From an uncultured Rhizobiaceae group bacterium (lineage in GTDB: Bacteria > Pseudomonadota > Alphaproteobacteria > Rhizobiales > Rhizobiaceae), in the NCBI GenBank assembly GCA_937944075.1, contig CALDZZ010000068.1:1-29120 (forward strand): a stretch of 29,120 bases of DNA, written 5' to 3'. How positions within the stretch are numbered: the first letter of the stretch is position 1; every line of letters begins with the position of its first letter. Made by a program: the position numbers and the translations under genes. This document shows positions 23,495 to 29,120 of this stretch, in pieces. Below the pieces are notes generated by a model. The model did no database searches. It saw only the letters and a program-made list of their open reading frames with translations, and was not told the origin of the DNA.

Positions 23495-24513
23495 TATGAA
23501 TTGCCCTGGTTTGATACTTCGACAAGCCTGTTCAGGGTTGTCATTGCAGCACCTGTATCAATTGCGGCTGTAGCCTGTGCAGCGCCTTCCTGTAAGGTAT
23601 TCGCCTTGTCTGCGACCACAAGAGAACAGGCGGTATTCATGATGACCATGTTGCGATAGGCAGAAGGCTTGCCCTCCAAAACCTCGCGAAGCGCCTTGGC
23701 ATTTACACTGGCATCACCTCCGGCAATGTCACTTTCTGAAGCAATATCAAATCCAAAATCTGAAGGGTTTACTTCGAACGTTGTAACAGTTCCATTATTC
23801 AGTTCTGCTACTTGTGTTGAGCCTGTGATGGTCACTTCATCAAAGCCCTGACCATGAACAACCCATGTTTTTTCATTGCCAAGTTTTTGAGCAACTTTTG
23901 CTGCTGTTAAAACCCATTGTGGCGCAAAAACGCCAAGTAACTGGCGCTTGACACCGGCCGGGTTACACATGGGTCCCAAAAGATTGAAAATGGTTCTCGT
24001 TCCCATTTCGACGCGGGCAGGGCCAACATGTCGAACCGCTGAATGATGTGCAGGTGCAAACATGAAACCGATACCGGCATCCTCTATACAGTCGCTGATT
24101 TGGCTTGGTGACAATTCAATATTAACGCCAAGTGCTGTCAGACAATCAGAAGCTCCCGATTTTGAGGATAGCGAACGGTTGCCATGTTTGGCGACTTTTA
24201 CACCGCATGCTGCAGTTACAATGGCCGTACAGGTTGATATGTTGTAGGAACCCTTTGCATCACCACCTGTGCCAACAATATCGATTGCATCATCGGGTGC
24301 ATCAACTGGCAACATGACTGCGCGCATTGCATCAATGGCGCCTGCAAACTCGTCTTCACTTTCTCCTCTGATACGCATAGCCATGAGAATGGCACCAATC
24401 TGCGCGTCTGTCGCCTCACCGGACATGATGATGTTAAAGGCAGATTGAGTGTCTTCACGGCTAAGGCTATTGCCATCTGCAAGAAGACCAATAAAATGTT
24501 TCAAGTCCTGCAT
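23494..24513 (-). CDS. trpD: Anthranilate phosphoribosyltransferase
   Basis: TrpD transfers phosphoribose from PRPP to anthranilate, the second committed step of tryptophan synthesis. The 339 residues contain the PRPP-binding GTGGDAKGSYNIST (81 onward), KHGNRSLSSKSGASDCLTALG, FMFAPAHHSAVRHVGPARVEMGTRT and NLLGPMCNPAGVKRQLLGV. The glutamine amidotransferase domain (TrpG) is neither fused nor adjacent, and trpE is not in the window; in Hyphomicrobiales these are often a fused trpEG elsewhere. The start ATG has a GGGGG stretch four bases upstream. The 45-base gap to ppiD upstream is short enough for one transcript. Confidence 0.97.
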   Translation of the reverse strand: MQDLKHFIGLLADGNSLSREDTQSAFNIIMSGEATDAQIGAILMAMRIRGESEDEFAGAIDAMRAVMLPVDAPDDAIDIVGTGGDAKGSYNISTCTAIVTAACGVKVAKHGNRSLSSKSGASDCLTALGVNIELSPSQISDCIEDAGIGFMFAPAHHSAVRHVGPARVEMGTRTIFNLLGPMCNPAGVKRQLLGVFAPQWVLTAAKVAQKLGNEKTWVVHGQGFDEVTITGSTQVAELNNGTVTTFEVNPSDFGFDIASESDIAGGDASVNAKALREVLEGKPSAYRNMVIMNTACSLVVADKANTLQEGAAQATAAIDTGAAMTTLNRLVEVSNQGNS

Positions 24514-24558
24514 GCTACCCCCTGGTACAAAAGAATTTTATGTTAGGGGTTTTAGAGA

Positions 24559-26484
24559 TTACATTCCTCCGTGTCCACCACCACCATAAGGGTTAAATGC
24601 CGCTTCTATGCCCGCAGGATTGATCGAAACATCAACTTGTGTCTGCAAGTCCTGGACAATCTGGTTCAGAATATCATCAGCTGCAGTAAGGTTAAGCTGT
24701 TGCGTATCTTCTTGGGTAAGCTGTTTGTCTTCTGGTGCCTGCACATCTGCAACGCGTAGTACAATCACATTGCCCTCAGGTGCCTGGGCTGTCTTGATGT
24801 CGCCTTTGACGCCGGAAAAGCCTTCCTGAACAGCAGCATTCCCGATTTTGGGGGCATTGCCATTGCGTGCAAGTGCATCTGTTGTTTCATACTTGACGGC
24901 TGAACCGATCGAATCTGCTGGTAGCATTTCTGCCAAAACCGCGTTCATTTCATCACCAGCACGAATACGTTCAGCAATTTTATCGGCTTTTTCTGTTACA
25001 AGCTTGTTTGTTTCTTCTGCAACCCAAGCATCGCGGACATCGCTTTTGACTTCTTCAAGCTCTTTTTGGCGGGTAGGGATGATTTCCTCAACTTCATACC
25101 AGAGAAATCCATCACTCCCTACAGCAAGCTCGCGCGTGTCATCACCTGGTTCTGAATCAAATGCAGCTCTCAAGAGTTGTTGCAGAACCGGAATATTTGA
25201 AATGGCATTGCCATTCTCATCACGCCCCTGGGCATCTATTTTTGTAACCACACGCGTTTTTAGACCTGTGACCTTTGCAGCATCAACAAGATTACTTCCT
25301 GCAGCGCGCTCATCCTCAACGGCATCAAACGTGTTAAACACTTCATCGCCCGCCTTTTGTAAGGCGATCTCGCTTCTCAACTCTTCCTTGATATCATCGA
25401 AGGCAGTCGTTTTGCTCTCGTTTATTTCACTAACACGAATAATAACCGGACCAAACAAACCTTCTACAACATCCGTTGGCTTGTTTAGCTCTGCATTAAA
25501 GGCTGCTTCGCCTACCTTGCTGTCTGGAAGTTCGCTTTTGGTAACAACACCCAGATCAATATCTGCAACCGATTTACCAAGTTCCTTGAGAATATCATCA
25601 AAATCAGTGCCATTCTTGATTTTTTGAGCAACAGCATCTGCCTCCGCCTTGTCTTTCAAAACCAATTGCTGGACACGGCGCGTTTCAGGAGAAGACAAAC
25701 CATTGGCACGGGCATCATAAGCAGCTCGCAATTCTTCGTCGGTCACTTCCTGTGGCTTTGCAAGGTCGCTTGCCTGTAATGTCAAGAGAGTCAACTTGCG
25801 ATATTCAGGTGCCATATACTGAGACTTGTTTTCTTCGTAATACGCACCGATGTCTTCATCAGTTGGTTCAGGTGCTTTTTCCAAAACTTCTGCACCGATG
25901 GACACATAATCAAAAACACGCTTTTCATTCCGGAAGGTGGCGATTGCTTCTTTCATGACTTCCGGCATGTCAATGGTGTCGCTGATACCTGCCTGGAGTT
26001 GGTTGCGAATTGCCTGGCGTCTTCTTTGTTCTTCAAACTCTTCCTGTGTAATGCCACGGTTTCTCAGGGTTCTCTTGATGGCTTCCGGGTCAACCTTGCC
26101 TGAAAAATCACGCAGGCTTGGGTCGTTGGCTATGGATTTGGCCAATTGTTCTGTTGATACACCCAATCCCATGATCTGGGCATTTTCATCCAGTACAGCA
26201 CCAGTCGTCACTAGCGCAACGACATTGTTCTGGAGGCCAAACAGATCAGCCTCTTGTCTGGTTAATCTTCGGCCAGCCTGTTGTGAGAGCAGGTTAAGCT
26301 GGTTTTCATAAACATTTCTGAATTGTTGGGCTGTGATGGTCGTATTGCCGACCTGTACAGCTGTATTTGAACCGCCATAAAGAATGCTGCCTGAAATACC
26401 CCAGATTGCGAAACTGGCAACCAAGAGACCAATCAGAATTTTTGCAGTCCAGCCTTTTGAAAAACCTCTAAGTAAGTCAAGCAT
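24559..26484 (-). CDS. ppiD: Membrane-anchored periplasmic chaperone, PpiD/SurA-like parvulin protein
   Basis: PpiD-type proteins are anchored in the inner membrane and assist folding of proteins leaving the SecYEG channel. The 641-residue protein starts with one membrane segment (about residues 15-36, AKILIGLLVASFAIWGISG), followed by a SurA_N-type helical chaperone region containing GNTTITAQQFRNVYENQLN. A parvulin-like domain follows near 265-365 (RRVQQLVLKDKAEADAVAQK), then a long C-terminal helical region. The first parvulin strand lacks the usual catalytic His, so it is probably inactive as an isomerase, as known for E. coli PpiD. The tail ends in a Gly-rich GGGGHGGM. It heads the minus-strand unit and has a good promoter match upstream. 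Confidence 0.92.
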   Translation of the reverse strand: MLDLLRGFSKGWTAKILIGLLVASFAIWGISGSILYGGSNTAVQVGNTTITAQQFRNVYENQLNLLSQQAGRRLTRQEADLFGLQNNVVALVTTGAVLDENAQIMGLGVSTEQLAKSIANDPSLRDFSGKVDPEAIKRTLRNRGITQEEFEEQRRRQAIRNQLQAGISDTIDMPEVMKEAIATFRNEKRVFDYVSIGAEVLEKAPEPTDEDIGAYYEENKSQYMAPEYRKLTLLTLQASDLAKPQEVTDEELRAAYDARANGLSSPETRRVQQLVLKDKAEADAVAQKIKNGTDFDDILKELGKSVADIDLGVVTKSELPDSKVGEAAFNAELNKPTDVVEGLFGPVIIRVSEINESKTTAFDDIKEELRSEIALQKAGDEVFNTFDAVEDERAAGSNLVDAAKVTGLKTRVVTKIDAQGRDENGNAISNIPVLQQLLRAAFDSEPGDDTRELAVGSDGFLWYEVEEIIPTRQKELEEVKSDVRDAWVAEETNKLVTEKADKIAERIRAGDEMNAVLAEMLPADSIGSAVKYETTDALARNGNAPKIGNAAVQEGFSGVKGDIKTAQAPEGNVIVLRVADVQAPEDKQLTQEDTQQLNLTAADDILNQIVQDLQTQVDVSINPAGIEAAFNPYGGGGHGGM

Positions 26485-26520
26485 GTTGTATCCGTTTCAA
26501 TATCAGAATCCTGTCTTGAA

Positions 26521-26549
26521 GATATACTGGCTCAAGCCGTGTATCTCAA
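26521..26549 (-). promoter_or_regulatory. Candidate sigma-70-type promoter for the ppiD-trpDC-moaC-moeA unit
   Basis: On the minus strand TTGAGA (26549-26544) and TATATC (26526-26521) are 17 bases apart, matching consensus at 5/6 and 4/6. The expected transcription start is about 30 bases before the ppiD ATG. It lies in the 152-base divergent gap with tpiA. No trp-type leader peptide with Trp codons was seen downstream. Confidence 0.5.
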
Positions 26550-26636
26550 GCATGTGTAAAAGAATATTCCCTCACGATTGCGTTTTTAGAATTTCAGGTT
26601 AGAAAACACACAGACAAACAAAAATGAGGCCTTGTA

Positions 26637-27404
26637 ATGACACCTGATATCAAACCCCTTGTTGCCGGCAACTGGAAAATGAATGGCATGGTTGCTTCCA
26701 TGACAGAACTTGGAAACATCGCAGCAGGTTATACAGGTGACCTTCGTTCCAAAATAGACACGCTTATCTGCACTCCTTCAACCCTGGTCGTAACCGCATC
26801 ACACGTTGCTCTTGGCACGGGCATGGCAATTGGTGGGCAGGATTGCCATGAAAATGTTTCTGGCGCACACACGGGCGATATTTCGGCAGAAATGCTGTTT
26901 AACGCAGGCGCGACTGCCGTTATTGTTGGTCACTCTGAACGGCGAACAGATCACGGAGAATCAAACAGTGTTGTCAAAGCCAAGGCAGAGGCCGGTTTGA
27001 GAGCAGGGCTTTTGACCATTGTGTGCATTGGTGAAACGGAAGCTCAACGCAAATCCGGCAAAACACTTGATGTCTTAAAAGATCAACTGGATGGCTCCAT
27101 GCCTGATAATTCCAGCGCAAGCGAGGTCGTTGTGGCTTATGAGCCGGTCTGGGCCATAGGAACCGGGCTTGTTCCGTCTGCTGATGATGTAAAGGAAGCC
27201 CATGCCTTTATGCGTGAAACGCTAAAGGCAAGATTTGGTGAAGAAGGCGCAAGGATGCGACTGTTGTATGGCGGATCTGTAAAGCCTTCCAATGCTGTTG
27301 AACTCATGGGCATTGAAAACGTCGATGGCGCGCTGGTTGGCGGCGCAAGTCTCAAAGCCGATGATTTTCTTGGTATTTGTGCTGCCTATAGCGAAATAGC
27401 CTGA
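26637..27404 (+). CDS. tpiA: Triosephosphate isomerase
   Basis: TpiA interconverts dihydroxyacetone phosphate and glyceraldehyde 3-phosphate in glycolysis and gluconeogenesis. The 255-residue TIM barrel has GNWKMN with substrate-binding Asn12 and Lys14, the electrophilic His99 in VIVGHSERR, the catalytic Glu169 in VAYEPVWAIGTG, and the phosphate-binding LLYGGSVKPSN and GALVGGASLKADDF. The ATG at 26637 has GAGG seven bases upstream. It diverges from ppiD and is followed by secG and pyrG, an order I recall from rhizobia. The 142-base gap to secG has no clear terminator, so read-through is possible. Confidence 0.98.
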   Translation: MTPDIKPLVAGNWKMNGMVASMTELGNIAAGYTGDLRSKIDTLICTPSTLVVTASHVALGTGMAIGGQDCHENVSGAHTGDISAEMLFNAGATAVIVGHSERRTDHGESNSVVKAKAEAGLRAGLLTIVCIGETEAQRKSGKTLDVLKDQLDGSMPDNSSASEVVVAYEPVWAIGTGLVPSADDVKEAHAFMRETLKARFGEEGARMRLLYGGSVKPSNAVELMGIENVDGALVGGASLKADDFLGICAAYSEIA

Positions 27405-27546
27405 TTTTGAACCAGTTGAGGGCTTGTAATCACATTTGCCTTACACATTTCATGACAAAGGCATTTCCGGTTTGCACTCTTGGATTATCCGTGTAAAAGA
27501 GCCGTCATATTGAAATTTTAGGCCGAAGGGTCACAACGGGGAAGTT

Positions 27547-27912
27547 ATGGAAAACGTAATCATAGTAATCCATCTGATGATTGTAATCGCTCTGGTGATT
27601 GTTGTCCTTTTGCAACGTTCAGAAGGCGGTGCACTTGGCATGGGTGGCGGTGGCAGTGGTGGCGGCTTTATGTCTGCACGCGGTGCTGCAAATGCCTTGA
27701 CCCGAACAACGGCTATTCTTGCCGCAGCTTTTTTTGCAACTTCAATTGCATTGGGCATTTTGTCTGGTGTTGAAGGGGGCGGGGTTCTTGATAATCTTCC
27801 GTTGCAGGATCAACAGGGTGGTTCTGGTGGTATTCTGGACCAGTTGCCTGGTGGCGGGTCATTGCCTGGTGCAGAAGAAACAAACGATCAGCAGGTTCCG
27901 ACTGGCAATTAA
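27547..27912 (+). CDS. secG: Preprotein translocase subunit SecG
   Basis: SecG is the small non-essential subunit of the SecYEG protein channel. Two membrane helices are visible: residues 3-22 (VIIVIHLMIVIALVIVVLLQ) and about 55-72 (ILAAAFFATSIALGIL). The connecting loop has the typical RSEGGALGMGGGGSGGGFMSARG motif. The C-terminal half is Gly/Gln/Pro-rich and of low complexity, making the 121-residue protein slightly longer than E. coli SecG (110). The ATG at 27547 has GGGA four bases upstream. A strong terminator follows the stop, separating it from pyrG. Confidence 0.95.
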   Translation: MENVIIVIHLMIVIALVIVVLLQRSEGGALGMGGGGSGGGFMSARGAANALTRTTAILAAAFFATSIALGILSGVEGGGVLDNLPLQDQQGGSGGILDQLPGGGSLPGAEETNDQQVPTGN

Positions 27913-27940
27913 GCGGATAGGTTTGTAAAAACGTTTTATC

Positions 27941-27976
27941 AAAATGCCCCCAAACTCATTTGGGGGCATTTTTTTT
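27941..27976 (+). terminator. Strong rho-independent terminator after secG
   Basis: AAAATGCCCCCAAA (27941-27954) and TTTGGGGGCATTTT (27959-27972) form a perfect 14-base stem with a CTCA loop, and the T-run extends to eight at 27969-27976. The A-run on the 5' side would also allow termination from the opposite strand. Confidence 0.92.
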
Positions 27977-28034
27977 GGGATAGGTGAATTTTTTACTATC
28001 CGAATCTGTTTTCTGCCATTATTTCTTTAATCCC

Positions 28035-29120
28035 ATGGCTCGTTATGTTTTTATCACTGGAGGCGTGGTTTCCTCACTTGGCAAAGGTCTTGCTTCAGCT
28101 GCATTGGGTGCGCTGTTACAAGCGCGTGGGTACAAGGTCAGACTGCGTAAACTGGACCCTTATTTAAATGTTGACCCGGGAACAATGTCTCCCTATCAGC
28201 ACGGCGAATGCTTTGTGACCGATGATGGGGCGGAAACCGACCTTGACCTTGGGCACTATGAGCGCTTTACGGGGCGTCCTGCAAACCAGTCGGACAACAT
28301 TACCACTGGGCGCATCTATTCAGATATCATTGCGAAAGAACGCCGTGGCGACTATTTGGGCGCGACCGTCCAGGTCATTCCGCATGTTACCAATGAAATC
28401 AAAGACTTCGTGCTGGATGGCAATGAGGACTATGATTTTGTATTGGTCGAAATTGGCGGCACGGTAGGCGATATTGAAGCGCTTCCTTTCTTTGAGAGCA
28501 TCAGACAATTGGGCAATGATTTGCCACGCGGTGGTTGCATCTACTTGCATCTGACTCTCATGCCGTGGATTTGGGCTGCTGGTGAATTGAAAACCAAGCC
28601 AACACAGCACTCGGTCAAGGAACTGCGCTCCATCGGTATTCAGCCTGATATTCTGCTTGTGCGTGCGGATCGTGAAATCCCCAAGGAAGAGCGCCGCAAG
28701 CTTTCGCAATTTTGTAATGTTCGCCCATCAGCCGTTATTCAGGCGCTGGATGCCAAGTCCATTTATGATGTGCCGATGACCTATCACAAGGAAGGTCTTG
28801 ACCAGGAAGTGCTGGACGCCTTCGGCATTGACCCTGCGCCCAAGCCAAACATGAAAATCTGGGATGAAATCAGTCGTAAAATTCATAATCCGGAAGGCGA
28901 AGTCAATATTGCCATTGTGGGTAAATATACCGTCCTGAAAGATGCCTATAAATCACTCATCGAAGCGCTTCAACATGGTGGCATTGCCAATGAAGTGAAA
29001 GTCAATCTGAAATGGCTGGAGTCCGAAATGTTCGAAGGCGAAGATACTGCCGAACATTTGGGCGATGTCGATGGCATTCTCGTGCCGGGCGGTTTTGGCG
29101 AACGCGGTGCTGAAGGCAAG
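28035..29120 (+). CDS. pyrG: CTP synthase, 3' end outside window
   Basis: PyrG aminates UTP to CTP using glutamine and ATP. The first 362 codons are present. The synthetase domain begins MARYVFITGGVVSSLGKGLA with the ATP-binding loop and continues through LRKLDPYLNVDPGTMSPYQH, GEcFVTDDGAETDLDLGHYE-type metal-binding residues, VEIGGTVGDIE and ELKTKPTQHSVKELRSIG. The class I glutamine amidotransferase domain starts near NIAIVGKYTVLKDAY and is cut at GILVPGGFGERGAEGK, before its nucleophilic Cys. The ATG at 28035 gives the family N-terminus, but no Shine-Dalgarno sequence precedes it (TTTAATCCC). The segment MPWIWAAGELK differs from the usual MPYI(P/A)AAGELK. Confidence 0.97.
   Translation, partial: MARYVFITGGVVSSLGKGLASAALGALLQARGYKVRLRKLDPYLNVDPGTMSPYQHGECFVTDDGAETDLDLGHYERFTGRPANQSDNITTGRIYSDIIAKERRGDYLGATVQVIPHVTNEIKDFVLDGNEDYDFVLVEIGGTVGDIEALPFFESIRQLGNDLPRGGCIYLHLTLMPWIWAAGELKTKPTQHSVKELRSIGIQPDILLVRADREIPKEERRKLSQFCNVRPSAVIQALDAKSIYDVPMTYHKEGLDQEVLDAFGIDPAPKPNMKIWDEISRKIHNPEGEVNIAIVGKYTVLKDAYKSLIEALQHGGIANEVKVNLKWLESEMFEGEDTAEHLGDVDGILVPGGFGERGAEGK

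Noticed and set aside
24514..24558. Possible trp attenuator or leader peptide before trpD
   Set aside because: The gap is only 45 bases, with no Trp codon cluster and no competing hairpins.
24848..25627. 259-residue Ser-rich open frame on the plus strand opposite ppiD
   Set aside because: It is fully antisense to ppiD, is Ser/Thr/Arg-biased as expected from complement codons, and lacks a start region or domain.
1..29120. tRNA or rRNA genes, CRISPR arrays, insertion sequences, prophage or toxin-antitoxin genes
   Set aside because: No cloverleaf, repeat-spacer array, transposase or terminal inverted repeats were seen in any gap; genes are closely packed and conserved housekeeping types.

Overview
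The window is a stretch of chromosomal core genes from an alphaproteobacterium. Composition looks moderate in GC, below 50% by eye. Three things support this placement. The gene order runs rpsB-tsf-pyrH-frr-uppS-cdsA-rseP-bamA-lpxD-fabZ-lpxA-lpxI-lpxB-gltA-gltX-comEC-lexA-moeA-moaC-trpC-trpD-ppiD-tpiA-secG-pyrG. Lipid A synthesis uses LpxI rather than LpxH. The site upstream of lexA has the alphaproteobacterial SOS-box form GTTC-N7-GTTC. From memory the order fits Hyphomicrobiales (Rhizobiales) best, partly because dxr is not between cdsA and rseP and trpE/trpG are not next to trpD. I cannot name a genus.

Layout: (1) 1-6145, plus strand: translation factors and early envelope genes (rpsB cut by the window edge, tsf, pyrH, frr, uppS, cdsA, rseP), closed by a T-tailed hairpin. 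(2) 6464-13319, plus strand: outer-membrane biogenesis, with bamA followed by the tightly packed lipid A genes lpxD-fabZ-lpxA-lpxI-lpxB, closed by a bidirectional terminator. (3) 13387-16333, minus strand: gltA and gltX, with a near-perfect palindrome just upstream of gltA. (4) 16475-20991: alternating strands, comEC(+), lexA(-) and a secreted NodB-type deacetylase(+). (5) 20984-26484, minus strand: ppiD-trpD-trpC-moaC-moeA, tightly packed and probably one transcript from a good promoter at 26521-26549. (6) 26637 to the end, plus strand: tpiA, secG, a strong terminator, then pyrG cut by the window edge.

The genes serve translation, undecaprenyl-phosphate and phospholipid precursors, lipid A and outer-membrane protein assembly, the TCA cycle and glycolysis, tryptophan and molybdopterin synthesis, DNA uptake and the SOS response. 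I found no mobile element, CRISPR array, tRNA or rRNA, and no clearly new multi-gene system. The most unusual items are the helix-hairpin-helix extension fused to ribosomal protein S2, the deacetylase gene with a lysine-rich tail lying next to lexA and its SOS box, and the gltA palindrome.
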